64,000 nucleotides of DNA, from the NCBI GenBank assembly GCA_020634975.1, contig JACKAQ010000001.1:2728001-2792000 (forward strand), read 5' to 3'. Both the position numbers and the translations under genes were made by a program. Under the pieces are notes generated by a model. That model was given only the letters and a program-made list of their open reading frames with translations, was not told where the DNA came from and searched no databases. Each line of letters begins with the position of its first letter. The first letter of the stretch is position 1. Shown here one piece after another: positions 54,132-63,404 of this stretch. This DNA is from JACKAQ01 sp020634975 [NCBI: Calditrichia bacterium] (GTDB taxonomy: Bacteria > Calditrichota > Calditrichia > RBG-13-44-9).

Positions 54132-55635
54132 ATGTTTCGATAATTTGACTATCTTGTTTAAAATTAATAATTTGACCCCAGTTTTTTGCGATAGCTGCAC
54201 CCGTTGTCAGTTCTGCGCCGTCCGATTTTCCCATCTGCAAAATATCCTCATAAAGCTCACGCCAACCGGCAAATTTATAGGGTGTAAAATAGTTGTTATG
54301 CCAAAGCACGGTCAGGCATCCGCCAAAATCCCGAACAGTATCGCGCAATTGCCGAATGTCTGCGAGAACGTCGGATAGCGGCAATTTCATGTATGAACGG
54401 TAAGTTGCATCCATCGCAATAAGCGGGATTTCTATCAGCTGGTACGGGCGATCTTCCCGAATATTATATGGCTGAAAAGGGAAACAGCAGCCGTTGCGAA
54501 ATCCCGGCAGTTCCGCGAAACCCAATGTTGAATCATATTGGATTCCGGCATTTTCCAGAATGTCGAAAGTTTTGGTGATGTCGAAACAAAGGTAATGGAA
54601 TCGTCCGCCGGATACGGGCGCATCAAACCGTGAGAAATCTTCTGCAAATTGCGGTTCAGAAATGCTGCTGCCAAAACTGCCGTGAATACCGATTTCTGAC
54701 CCGGCTTGTCGCAAAATTTGAAAAATCTGGCGAATTTTGGTCATACGAAGGTCGTAATCGGCATTTTGCAATAATTGCCGATATTCGCCTGAACGTTTGG
54801 GTTTGAAAAAATAGCCTGGGTCGTATGTTTTTTTGGAAGTTTCATCACTGGCAAAGCCTTTTTCATCGACGGTTTTTGCAAATACAGTATTGCTTCGGGC
54901 GATAAAATAATATGAGCTTTTTGCGCTGTAATTCGCTTCCAAGTCGTTGATTTCATAGAGGTTAAAGCAGGTGTCGTTGCCGCGTATTTTCTCCCGGAAA
55001 ATGTGCCAGCTTTGCCCAAGTTGCTTCTTTTTTAGTGTGGCAGCCAAATCAGCTTTCCATCCGGTTGTAGCTTCGTCGATATCGTGTGTTAAGCAAATAT
55101 CATACAGTCGTCCGGCAGTGGGCTGCACTGCCAACTTTAGCGAATATGCCTGCTCAATGGCGGTTTTCAGCACATCAAAATAATAGTTGACGACAGGCAG
55201 CCGGATGATATTCAACCGGTGTTGCAGACTCTCTGTAAACGGATAGCGAATGGCAGAGTGCCTCTGCATATACACATATTCTTGCCATCCGCTCAAAAAA
55301 TAGAAGGCACCGGCGAACAAATCGTGGCGGATAAAAATGCGTTCGCCGGTAGTTTCCAGCAATGGCAAATGAGAAGCGGCAGGAAACAAAACCGGAATTT
55401 TTTTATCCCGCCATTTTGTCCAGACAATTGTCTGTTCATCCAATAGTTTGTGATTGCGAAACACGTTGCTTGCGGATGCAAAAACATTGACAGGCAGATG
55501 CTCTGTGCCATATCCCAGTTGGATTTCAGCCGGAACGGCATAGATCGAACGGAAATAGTTAACAATGTATTCCAACTGATTTTTGTTCAGGCAAACAGGC
55601 ATACTTTTTCCGTTAAGTTTCGAAAAATCAACCAA
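54130..55635 (-). CDS. Polysaccharide deacetylase family protein
   Basis: A 501-residue protein with an unusual N-terminal half (about 1-175, DUF7033-like) and a deacetylase (NodB-like) region from about 180. DICLTHDIDEATTGW supplies the metal/catalytic Asp pair, and EIGIHGSFGSS gives the His motif. No export signal is seen. It should remove N- or O-acetyl groups from a surface polysaccharide or precursor. The start may be downstream at 55602 (MPVCLNKNQLEY), because the annotated ATG lies only 20 bases from the divergent neighbour and has no strong site. It is the first gene of the surface-polysaccharide region. Confidence 0.85.
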   Translation of the reverse strand: MVDFSKLNGKSMPVCLNKNQLEYIVNYFRSIYAVPAEIQLGYGTEHLPVNVFASASNVFRNHKLLDEQTIVWTKWRDKKIPVLFPAASHLPLLETTGERIFIRHDLFAGAFYFLSGWQEYVYMQRHSAIRYPFTESLQHRLNIIRLPVVNYYFDVLKTAIEQAYSLKLAVQPTAGRLYDICLTHDIDEATTGWKADLAATLKKKQLGQSWHIFREKIRGNDTCFNLYEINDLEANYSAKSSYYFIARSNTVFAKTVDEKGFASDETSKKTYDPGYFFKPKRSGEYRQLLQNADYDLRMTKIRQIFQILRQAGSEIGIHGSFGSSISEPQFAEDFSRFDAPVSGGRFHYLCFDITKTFDILENAGIQYDSTLGFAELPGFRNGCCFPFQPYNIREDRPYQLIEIPLIAMDATYRSYMKLPLSDVLADIRQLRDTVRDFGGCLTVLWHNNYFTPYKFAGWRELYEDILQMGKSDGAELTTGAAIAKNWGQIINFKQDSQIIET

Positions 55636-55655
55636 ATCGCTATCTCAGTAAACGA

Positions 55656-56640
55656 TTGACAATAAAGCAATCTTTGTGTAAAATAGCAAGCTTGTTGCGT
55701 GATTTTAAAGACAAACGTTATCCCAAAGAGGTCCGGGCTGCTACAATGAAGCATTTATTGAGACGGCTGATTATCCTCACTGCCGATAAGTTAGAAAATA
55801 CTTCCAAGCTATTGCGCGGCGCGGCGGATAAAGTGATTCCTGAAAAACGGATTTTTTTGCTGGACTTGGAGAAAAGTGGCTGGAAAACCGTTCGTCCCTG
55901 TTTTGTCCTTTCTACCGGTCGATGCGGCACTTTGCTGTTGAATGAATTATTGCTGCTTTCGCCGAATGCGGATCCCAATCACGAACCGAAGCCAGAGCTG
56001 TATCGCCCATCAAAACGGGCATATGAAGAAATCGACCGGTTCCCGGAAGTTTTTCACGAAGTATTTAAAAGCGCCCGCGAGGAATATTTACTGAAAGCCG
56101 CGAAACAAGACAAAATCTACATCGAAACCAATAACCAAAGCACTTTTTTGCGCCCATAATTCCGGCTGTTTTTCCAAATGCAATTTTTATCCATTTGGTT
56201 CGTCATCCGGGCAGCTTTGTGCGCAGCGGGATTCGCCGGAGATGGTACTGAGAGGGACATTCGCACGATATCGGGCGGATAGTTCCCAAAGATCCCAATG
56301 CAATTCAGAAGTGGACAAACTATTCACTTATCGAAAAAATGGGTGGCTATGGAATGAAACCAATCAATTTATACTTGATTTTCTGACAAAAATTCCAATG
56401 GACAAACAGTTATTTGTAAAAGCTGAGGATTTATTTTTGCAACCGGAAATCACTCGCAAAATATATGATTTTATTGGACTTGAAGGTTTTGAAATAAAGA
56501 GTGTTAAGAGATTGTTAAAACATCCGGTTAATCAACAATTAAAAGGTGAATTTCCAACATATAAAAATTGGAGTGAGCTAGAAAAAAGCAGTTTGATGCA
56601 TGTTGCTCCATTAGCGCAAAAATTTGGTTATGCCATGTAA
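55656..56640 (+). pseudogene. Sulfotransferase family gene with two frameshifts and a stop
   Basis: Three open pieces join into one protein of about 328 residues. Piece one (55656-56159) contains the PAPS-binding-type loop FVLSTGRCGTLLLNELL. A lost T in the T6 run 56144-56149 shifts the frame; restored, it reads TFFAPIIPAVFPNAIFIHLV, then RHPGSFVRSG, the second PAPS motif. A TGA at 56249-56251 interrupts after RRRWY. A lost A in the A6 run 56334-56339 shifts again into the last piece (56242-56640 frame), which ends APLAQKFGYAM. Start is TTG 55656 or ATG 55746. Base composition drops sharply in GC from about 56.3 kb. Confidence 0.82.
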
Positions 56641-56644
56641 TATT

Positions 56645-57415
56645 TTAGCTTATGGGTTTTAAGTAGTTGGCTAGTTTTTTGTTAATATCGAATGAATCCA
56701 GTCTGTAGTTTAAATATGCAAATAGATCATACCTCGGTTTTAATCCCAATTCATACATAATATGTTTTACGTCAACTTTTTGGTTTTTAGTTGAATTTGA
56801 TTATTAATCCGAGATCGTTTTCCATAGTGAATCAATAAATCCGGTTGATCCACATGATAGAAATACCAGCCTTTTACCCATGCGTTATAGGTGAAAATTG
56901 CACCTGCACCGTTCCATGGATAGTTTTCATCAAGATACCCGATTTGATCGATCAGGGTCTTTCTAATCAAAAACAGCACCCATCAATAGCGCCATAAGTT
57001 GGGCGAATTGGCAAAAGTTGAATTGTGTTCCAGTAATTGCAACATTGCTGTATTTATACATAGGAATTTGCAATTCCTGAAGCCAGTTCAGTTTGAAAAT
57101 TTCAACATCAGAATTTAATAATAAACAAAATTTTGCATCCTCTGCCGAGGCTCTAAGCCCCTGATTGTTGCCCGGGCTCCATAATCGATTTTCAGAATTT
57201 AAAATGAGTTTAATATTTGGATACGTCTTAAGCGATTTTAGGTAATCGATTGTCGGTTTATCGGAATGATTATCGACGATGATAATTTCATGTTTGGGAT
57301 CTGTATTTGCCAAAACCGTTTCAACACATTTTGAAACATAGTCCAATGCATTGTAGGTTACAATGATTATCGATACTTTTTCTTCAGGAAAATTAGCCAA
57401 GTATTTTTGCTCCAT
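56645..57415 (-). pseudogene. Family 2 glycosyltransferase gene with two frameshifts
   Basis: The first piece (57415-56963) has the GT-A fold start VSIIIVTYNALDYVSKCVET, ENRLWSPGNNQGL and the DxD-type LLLNSDVEIF. The frame breaks in an A5 run (plus strand 56969-56973); the second piece (56979-56767) continues FLIRKTLIDQIGYLDENYPW as in related enzymes. A second break lies in the homopolymers at 56777-56788, after which VDVKHIMYELGLKPRYD runs in the third frame to a TAA at 56647-56645. Repaired, it is about 257 residues, a plausible rhamnosyl- or glycosyltransferase for surface glycan. The start overlaps the repaired end of the methyltransferase gene. Confidence 0.82.
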
Positions 57416-57468
57416 CGGTATGTTCAGTATCCAGCATTAGAGGATCTTTTTTCATTATACAGCTCATT

Positions 57469-57975
57469 TCATACACGCCGCCGATTAACCCAAAAAAATC
57501 TTTCATATGTATGAAATTTATTGATCATTTTGTTAATAGCGTTGATAAACTGTGGAAACCTTCCTGTATAAGGCTTTCGAAACCAATGAAATTCAAATTG
57601 AATGGGCTTAAATCCCATAGGTCCAAATTTGAAAAAGGTTCGTTTTGTAAAAAACATTCTGTGAGTTGGATCCTGATAGGCAGAAATACAACTAAAATGC
57701 GGAACAATAATTTCTATTTCACCATCGGGTTGTAATATTCTGTAACATTCTTCAAATATAAGCCTTAGTTGGTCGTATGTGAAATGTTCGAAAAAATGTC
57801 TTGCATAAATTTTCTTAACCACTCCTGTGCGGATTGGCAAATCCATACAAGATGCTCGAATATCCGCATTTGATTTTGACCAAAGATCAATTCCTATAAC
57901 TTTAAAGTTAGAGTCTTGATATTTATCTCTGCCACAACCTAAATCAATAAGAATTGATGTTGTATTTTCTGACAT
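57469..57975 (-). CDS. SAM-dependent methyltransferase, C-terminus probably frameshifted
   Basis: A 168-residue class I methyltransferase: SILIDLGCGRDKY is the SAM-binding motif I, IGIDLW motif post-I, DLPIRTGVVKKIYARHFFEHF the motif II region, and YRILQPDGEIEIIVPHF motif IV/post-II. The usual family ending is missing: the frame ends in VNRRRV. Removing one A from the A7 run at 57492-57498 (plus strand) gives GLIGGVYEMSCIMKK and runs to a stop at 57395-57393. So the true gene is probably 57393-57975, about 194 residues. It is likely a glycan- or lipid-linked methylation enzyme by context. Confidence 0.83.
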   Translation of the reverse strand: MSENTTSILIDLGCGRDKYQDSNFKVIGIDLWSKSNADIRASCMDLPIRTGVVKKIYARHFFEHFTYDQLRLIFEECYRILQPDGEIEIIVPHFSCISAYQDPTHRMFFTKRTFFKFGPMGFKPIQFEFHWFRKPYTGRFPQFINAINKMINKFHTYERFFWVNRRRV

Positions 57976-58207
57976 CCTTTAGAATTCTCCAGACTGATAT
58001 TGCGCTAATAAAGTATCGTTTCAAAGCGGACCAATTTAAGTGAATTCTTTAATGCATTCAAGATTTCAATAATTTATTTAATTTTTATTAATTTTTTAAG
58101 CTTAACTTATTAAGTTTTTTAATTTTGAAGTGTTTTTTCAAAACGAACAGAAGTTTAAATTGTTTAAGCCCGAGTGTTATTAGTGATTAATTAAAAGAAA
58201 ATAGATA

Positions 58208-59701
58208 ATGTTAGATAAACTGAAACGTACCGCAACACATTCCGCAATTTTTGCTTTGGGCAAATTGGGGTCTAAGTTGGTTGGATTTATACTGCTGCCA
58301 ATATATACTGAGGCGTTGTTACCTGAGCAATACGGTGTTTTGGGACTCCTCGAAGTAGTGGAATTGTTATTTGTTCATTTGCTTTCACTGGCATTGCAAA
58401 CGGCCCTGTTCAGATGGTATACTTTATCAGATGATTTAGCTCAGAAAAAAAGCTATGTATTCTCTATTACTACATTGCTGATTTTGATTACTTTGGGCTT
58501 GCTGCCATTCGTGATATATGGGGGTGATATGATCTCATCCTTTCTATTAGATTCTTCTGCTTATGGCAATTATTTTTTGTATTTATATGCGTCAATTTCA
58601 TTTCAAATTTTGGGAAAAATACCATTAACGTTGTTAAGAATAGAAGAAAAATCGTTTTATTTTGCTGTTTTGATTTTAATTCAGTTTCTCATTAGCCTTT
58701 TGTTAAACATTTATTATGTAGTCTTCTTAGGTATGGGTGTTGCCGGTATCTTGATTGCATCGGCAATTAGTAATGGAGTGATACTTTTATTGTTGATTCC
58801 ATACTTGTTTAACCGGATGAGTTTTAATTTTGCCACTCCAGAGCTAAAATCAATGATTCTATATAGCTTGCCCCTGATGTTTGCTGCTATCACATCTACT
58901 ATTTTAAGTCTTGGTGATAGATTTATTCTAACTAAAATTTCAACTCTGGAAATGGTCGGCTTATATTCGCTCGGGTTTAAATTGAGCAATGTTTTGAAGG
59001 TATTTATTGTCGACTCGTTTTTTTTAGGTCTACCAATTATTGGATGGCGAGTAGTTAAAGAAGATAGTAATCCAAAACGTTTCTTTTCGAAAACAATGAC
59101 ATACCTTGTCTTTGTTCTCTTGTGGATAGGTTTGGCTGTCTCGGCTTTTGCCAAAGGTGTAATCCAGATTTTGGCTACTGACCCCTTATATTGGGGGGCT
59201 CATAAAGTCGTGCCATTATTGGTTTTGGGTATCGTGTTAATGAGTATCCAGAGAATGATATTTTTTCAGTTAGAGATTGTTCGAAAAACGAAATTGATTC
59301 CATTACTTGTAAGTAGTGTTTTAATAGTTAATATCTTATTGAATTTGATGTTAATACCGCTATTCAACATGGTGGGTGCCGCATTTGCAAATGTATTGTC
59401 AAACTTGGCGTCTGCTTTGCTTGCATATTTTGTCGCGCAAAAATTTTATCCGATAAAATATGAAATCAGACGATTGCTAGTGTTGGCTTTTGTTGCTTTA
59501 GTTTTATACTCGATTACCTTGTTGCTAAATGACGTATTATTGGTAATGCGAATAATTTTGAAAGGAAGTATTGTTTTATCTTTTCCGGTTTTATTATACT
59601 ATATCAATTTTTACGAACCTGTTGAAATCAATCGAATAAGAGGTTCAAGCCTGAAGTTGAAGAAAAAAACATTTTCTATTTTCAACTTTTACAAAAAATA
59701 A
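58208..59701 (+). CDS. Polysaccharide/oligosaccharide flippase (Wzx/MATE-like)
   Basis: A 497-residue, very hydrophobic protein with about 12-14 membrane segments. The N-terminus FALGKLGSKLVGFILLPIYT followed by EQYGVLGLLEVV is characteristic of Wzx-type lipid-linked oligosaccharide translocases. It would flip undecaprenyl-linked repeat units for O-antigen or exopolysaccharide. It is intact, in contrast to its neighbours, and AT-rich. It is divergent from the methyltransferase gene. The ribosome site is weak. Confidence 0.88.
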   Translation: MLDKLKRTATHSAIFALGKLGSKLVGFILLPIYTEALLPEQYGVLGLLEVVELLFVHLLSLALQTALFRWYTLSDDLAQKKSYVFSITTLLILITLGLLPFVIYGGDMISSFLLDSSAYGNYFLYLYASISFQILGKIPLTLLRIEEKSFYFAVLILIQFLISLLLNIYYVVFLGMGVAGILIASAISNGVILLLLIPYLFNRMSFNFATPELKSMILYSLPLMFAAITSTILSLGDRFILTKISTLEMVGLYSLGFKLSNVLKVFIVDSFFLGLPIIGWRVVKEDSNPKRFFSKTMTYLVFVLLWIGLAVSAFAKGVIQILATDPLYWGAHKVVPLLVLGIVLMSIQRMIFFQLEIVRKTKLIPLLVSSVLIVNILLNLMLIPLFNMVGAAFANVLSNLASALLAYFVAQKFYPIKYEIRRLLVLAFVALVLYSITLLLNDVLLVMRIILKGSIVLSFPVLLYYINFYEPVEINRIRGSSLKLKKKTFSIFNFYKK

Positions 59702-59723
59702 ATACAACACATCACCCCTCTCA

Positions 59724-61442
59724 TTATTTGGTCAATATTAGTTTATAACTACGCCGGAATTTTCCTGCTTCAAATTTTAATATGTAAGTTCCACTAGCGA
59801 CTTGGTTGCCATTATCGTTGCGTCCATTCCAGAGGACTTTGTATTTACCGGGTTGCTGTGGTTCATCGACCAATTTACGAACCATTTGCCCTAAAATATT
59901 ATAAATAGTTACCCTTACACGGTTTTGGTATGGGATTGCATATTCGATATTGGTTGAGGGATTAAATGGATTAGGGTAGTTTTGATTGATTTGAAATTTA
60001 ACAGGTATGGAATTCCTTGAAGTAATATTAACACTTTTGTTGGCTTTAATGAGAATTGGTATCTCAATTGTTGGTGTAAACGGGTCATTCGTTTTAATGT
60101 TGATATTTGCATAATATGTTGTATCGGGAATGTCTAACGCATATAATCTCAGAGTGAATCCACCGATATCTCCAGGAGCAATTTGTCCTGCCTTTTCTGA
60201 GATGATTTTTGCAAAAGATGGGGCATTTCCTGAAATGCCAAATGCACACATTTCATAAGAATAACCATCCCCTATAAAACCGATAAAGGTAGTTTGTCCG
60301 TTACTTTTGTTCACTTTACGTAATTCTGCTGTGGAGCTACTGTTGTTAAACGCTGCGAGGTATATCTCATTATTGTTTGGGTCGCAATCCATACCCTGAG
60401 CATAATTTGCATCGAATCCTGTATAGCCGATAAAGTTTACTTGCCCGGTTAATTTATCAACTGTATATATTGCATCATTAACGATTTCATGGGCAAATAA
60501 AACGCCGTTATTGTCCACTGCAATATCAATAATAACCGGAGCTGCAAAGGTTTCCCCAATCAAGACTACACTTCCGGTAAAATGGTCAACGCTGTAAAGT
60601 GCGGAGCTGATGCCACTGGAACTGGACGCATAAAAAGAACCATCTGTAAAGTTATAGCTTAGACCTGTCCAATTATGTCCGGGCAGTGCTTCCATTGGGC
60701 CAACACTTGTTTCTGCGCCAGTCAAAGTGTCGAAATAAGCTAGCGTTTGGTTCGAATTGTTTATCGTATAAAAGGTACCTTTGTCATCAAAATCACCAGC
60801 AAAATATGACGCAGAAATGGGTGTTATTTCATTCAATGATTCAGGGTCATTCAAACCGAATTTTACAAATGTATTGAGATTTAACAATTCTATACCATAT
60901 GCGATATTTCCGGTCTCGGTTTTAATAAGGGCTGGTGTTTCTTTTATTGTTTTACGGTTTGAAGTTATATTCGAGGCAACAAACATGGATGTTTGAGCAT
61001 TTTTTTTGTAATTAATAATAGTTGCTGTTGGTGGGGTGCTTGGCAGTGTGATATTTGAAAACAATGTTTTTATTTCTGCCTGCCATGAAAGAGTGTCGCC
61101 ATTTATTGCGGCATTATTGGTTATGGAAATATTGATATCAATTGAATCACCAACATCCAGTGTTGTTATTATAGAATCGATATTTACATCCACAATTGCA
61201 GGTGGTTCAAATATTCGGATGGATTCTTGATAGGATATTGTCCCGTCAATATTTGACTCAATAAATAGATTCCAAATACCAGTATCCGCTGCTACCGGTG
61301 GGTTGAACAGTGCTTGAAGCTCAGTGTTATTTATAACAGTAAAATTCATTGCTTCAATTTCACTGGAGTCTTTTTCAAGCCAAACCCTGTTGATTCCAGA
61401 ACCTTCATTAAAATGTGTGTTTTTCCAAAATGGATATTTCAA
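59724..61442 (-). CDS. Segment 3 of the FG-GAP protein: propeller-like part and T9SS tail
   Basis: Open piece of 572 residues beginning at a TTG with no ribosome site, inside an Ig/IPT-like domain. Ig-like modules are followed by NHL- or PQQ-like propeller repeats (FDTLTGAETSVGPME, VDKLTGQVNFIGYTG, VNKSNGQTTFIGFIG). The final 80 or so residues are the type A sorting domain, QNYPNPFNPSTNIEYAIP to SGTYILKFEAGKFRRSYKL, which directs export by the type IX system and cleavage or anchoring at the surface. Confidence 0.85.
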   Translation of the reverse strand: MKYPFWKNTHFNEGSGINRVWLEKDSSEIEAMNFTVINNTELQALFNPPVAADTGIWNLFIESNIDGTISYQESIRIFEPPAIVDVNIDSIITTLDVGDSIDINISITNNAAINGDTLSWQAEIKTLFSNITLPSTPPTATIINYKKNAQTSMFVASNITSNRKTIKETPALIKTETGNIAYGIELLNLNTFVKFGLNDPESLNEITPISASYFAGDFDDKGTFYTINNSNQTLAYFDTLTGAETSVGPMEALPGHNWTGLSYNFTDGSFYASSSSGISSALYSVDHFTGSVVLIGETFAAPVIIDIAVDNNGVLFAHEIVNDAIYTVDKLTGQVNFIGYTGFDANYAQGMDCDPNNNEIYLAAFNNSSSTAELRKVNKSNGQTTFIGFIGDGYSYEMCAFGISGNAPSFAKIISEKAGQIAPGDIGGFTLRLYALDIPDTTYYANINIKTNDPFTPTIEIPILIKANKSVNITSRNSIPVKFQINQNYPNPFNPSTNIEYAIPYQNRVRVTIYNILGQMVRKLVDEPQQPGKYKVLWNGRNDNGNQVASGTYILKFEAGKFRRSYKLILTK

Positions 61443-61753
61443 GTGGATACCCTTGATAACCGCTATCTGGATAAATCCTTGTAATTAAAGGCACTTCAGG
61501 TTCATTTATTACTAAAAACTGATTGACTGCAATATTGGTGAGAGTGACGGATGTATCAGCTACATGCCAAAAACGGTCAGTGTATCGATGAGGGTGATGT
61601 TTCCTAAACCGAATTCTTCATCAAGAGAATGTTGAGTCGATTCACCTGTTCCAGCTCTGACCTCTCTGATTTGCACTGAATTTCCAGCAACTAATCTAAT
61701 TTTTGCGCCAATTCCAAAACGGTTTTCAAAACTGGTGCCTTTACATTTTACGT

Positions 61754-62134
61754 TTAACCAATTATTTGAATTCCCTGAATTTTCATAAAAAAGTTAGCAC
61801 CCTGTCTGTTGGGTAAGTATACATCAAGATCGCCATCATTGTCATAATCTCCCCAAGACATTCCGGTACTATTTGTAATACTATTAAAGCCAACTTGATT
61901 TTGGACTTGAGTAAAGAATCCGCTATCATTTTGAAATAATATAGGACCAAGATCAGGAGTTCTGACGATAAAAATATCCAAATCGGAATCGTTGTCAAAG
62001 TCTAACCATGTTGAAGCATAACAAGCTGAATTATCATCAACGGCACCGTTTGCAGCAATATTTTGGAATGTGCCGTTGTTGTTTAAATACAATTTATTCG
62101 GAAAACCTGAATGAGTTGAAACGTATATATCCAA
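61754..62134 (-). CDS. Segment 2 of the FG-GAP protein: further VCBS repeats
   Basis: Open piece of 126 residues with three FG-GAP units (LDIYVSTHSGFPNKLYLNNN, WLDFDNDSDLDIFIV, WGDYDNDGDLDVYLPN). After the A6 run 61787-61792 the sense frame changes, and the ASPIC/UnbV domain follows between about 61786 and 61574 without an ORF-start of its own. Confidence 0.75.
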   Translation of the reverse strand: MDIYVSTHSGFPNKLYLNNNGTFQNIAANGAVDDNSACYASTWLDFDNDSDLDIFIVRTPDLGPILFQNDSGFFTQVQNQVGFNSITNSTGMSWGDYDNDGDLDVYLPNRQGANFFMKIQGIQIIG

Positions 62135-62147
62135 ATCGCCGTCATTA

Positions 62148-62921
62148 TCAAAATCGCCTGCATCTACTCCTAATGATAGGTTCTACCTCAGTAATGCCAA
62201 CATCAGCGGCAATATTTGTAAAAACACCATTTTCATTGATGTAAAGTAAATCCGTTTGAGCATTACTAGTTGAACCCCTGGCAACAAATAAATCTAAATC
62301 TCCGTCATTGTCAAAATCTGTCCATAATGCTGCTCGTGTAAAACCATAATTATCTACACCTGCTTCAGATGCAACATTCACAAAGTAATAGTTGTCATTC
62401 CGAAATAAGCGATCTTCACCACCAAAATTACCAACAAAAAGATCTAAATCGCCATCGAGATCGTAATCACCCCAAACAGCGCAATAAGAATTAATTGCAT
62501 CAGTAAGTCCTGTAACATTTGTAACATCCTTAAATATACCATTGTCATTTTCATACAGAGTGTTTAATCCATTATTTGCCAGATACAAATCAAGATCATC
62601 GTCATTATCAAAGTCTCCCCAAAGAGCCATATAGGCGAATTTTGATTTAGCAGCAATTCCTAATGAATCTGCAAGTTCGGTAAATCCAAAATTTCCGTTG
62701 TTTATATAAAACAGGTTTGCGCCATCTGTGTTTGATATATATAAATCCAAAAAACCATCGTTGTTATAATCCCCCCATGCAGAAGCAAAGCCTGCACCAA
62801 TATCTTGTGTATTGTTCTGTGCAGCAATGTCTGTAAATGTTGATTGTGCCGATAATTGCCCGAGCCAAAAGATACTTAAAATAATTATAGCCTTCTGTTT
62901 GGGAAATAGTCTCTTAAGCAT
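62148..62921 (-). CDS. Segment 1 of the FG-GAP protein: signal and VCBS repeats
   Basis: Open piece of about 258 codons: signal peptide (ending near LSAQ) and five Ca-binding-like FG-GAP units, each of the form WGDYNNDGFLDLYISN or LWTDFDNDGDLDLFVA. It ends prematurely at RSRCRRF. The next unit (DAGDFDNDGDLDIYVST) is in another frame directly downstream. Confidence 0.8.
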   Translation of the reverse strand: MLKRLFPKQKAIIILSIFWLGQLSAQSTFTDIAAQNNTQDIGAGFASAWGDYNNDGFLDLYISNTDGANLFYINNGNFGFTELADSLGIAAKSKFAYMALWGDFDNDDDLDLYLANNGLNTLYENDNGIFKDVTNVTGLTDAINSYCAVWGDYDLDGDLDLFVGNFGGEDRLFRNDNYYFVNVASEAGVDNYGFTRAALWTDFDNDGDLDLFVARGSTSNAQTDLLYINENGVFTNIAADVGITEVEPIIRSRCRRF

Positions 62922-63162
62922 TGCAAACTCCCTGACCAATCGATGTTATGGATATTATTTTAAATAGATCTTGTGAAAGATAACTCAAAACATTTTCAAA
63001 TACAATATTAGTTTTTTTTCTATACTTATTTACAAAACTGATTCGCTTCTGAAATTTTAAACCTGTCGCAATTTTCGTCAGGCAATGTGCAAATTTCGGC
63101 AGAAAATGATATTTTTTAGGAAAAATGCACTGATTACGGATGAAATGTTACTGTTTATGTAG

Positions 63163-63178
63163 TGGCACTAATTTTGCA
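63163..63178 (+). promoter_or_regulatory. Sigma-54 type promoter upstream of the PilN-like gene
   Basis: TGGCACTAATTTTGCA matches the RpoN consensus TGGCAC-N5-TTGC exactly, with 10 bases between GG and GC. Transcription would start near 63189, leaving a leader of about 215 bases. Confidence 0.8.
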
Positions 63179-63185
63179 TAAATCC

Positions 63186-63389
63186 GTCCAGAGAGGGACC
63201 TGGGAAGGCGAGCAAGGATGCTCGAAATTTTTGTTGTTCGTTACCTGGTTCGTTTTTAATACTTCTCTTTCTGAAAAACATACGTTCACAAACAAATTTT
63301 TAGTATTTACTGTCCGGAGAAATTGTTTCGAAGGCTATTGACGATTTAAAATAATTGCACTCGTTGTAAATATTTTTGCAGTTTTATCA
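63186..63389 (+). other. Structured 5' leader of the PilN-like gene
   Basis: About 200 bases between the presumed start site and the gene. GTCC-AGAGAG-GGAC (63187-63200) and CGAGC-AAGGAT-GCTCG (63218-63233) form small hairpins early in the leader, and ACCTGG occurs twice around the second one. The remainder is AT-rich. I do not recognise a known riboswitch class; a leader RNA or small RNA is possible. Confidence 0.45.
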
Positions 63390-63404
63390 ATGAAAGGATT
63401 CGAT

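Larger units (their letters stand above)
59724..62921 (-). pseudogene. Large secreted FG-GAP/ASPIC protein with T9SS sorting tail, four frameshifts
   Basis: Four shifts break one gene of about 1065 codons. ATG 62921 is chosen because GGGAG lies 7 bases upstream. A signal peptide is followed by FG-GAP/VCBS repeats (DFDNDGDLDLF-type units), an ASPIC/UnbV domain (NNWLNVKCKGTSFENRFGIG, then QIREVRAGTGESTQHSL), Ig-like and propeller-like regions, and a C-terminal T9SS type A sorting domain. Breaks: near 62170-62182 (one extra base), A6 61787-61792 (one base lost), A5 61569-61573 (one base lost), and near 61420-61428. The repaired protein would be a cell-surface or released adhesin-like protein. 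Segment entries follow. Confidence 0.85.

Noticed and set aside
63186-63260. A c-di-GMP riboswitch in the leader of the PilN-like gene
   Set aside because: The conserved GEMM-I core and tetraloop-receptor strings are absent; only short hairpins are visible.
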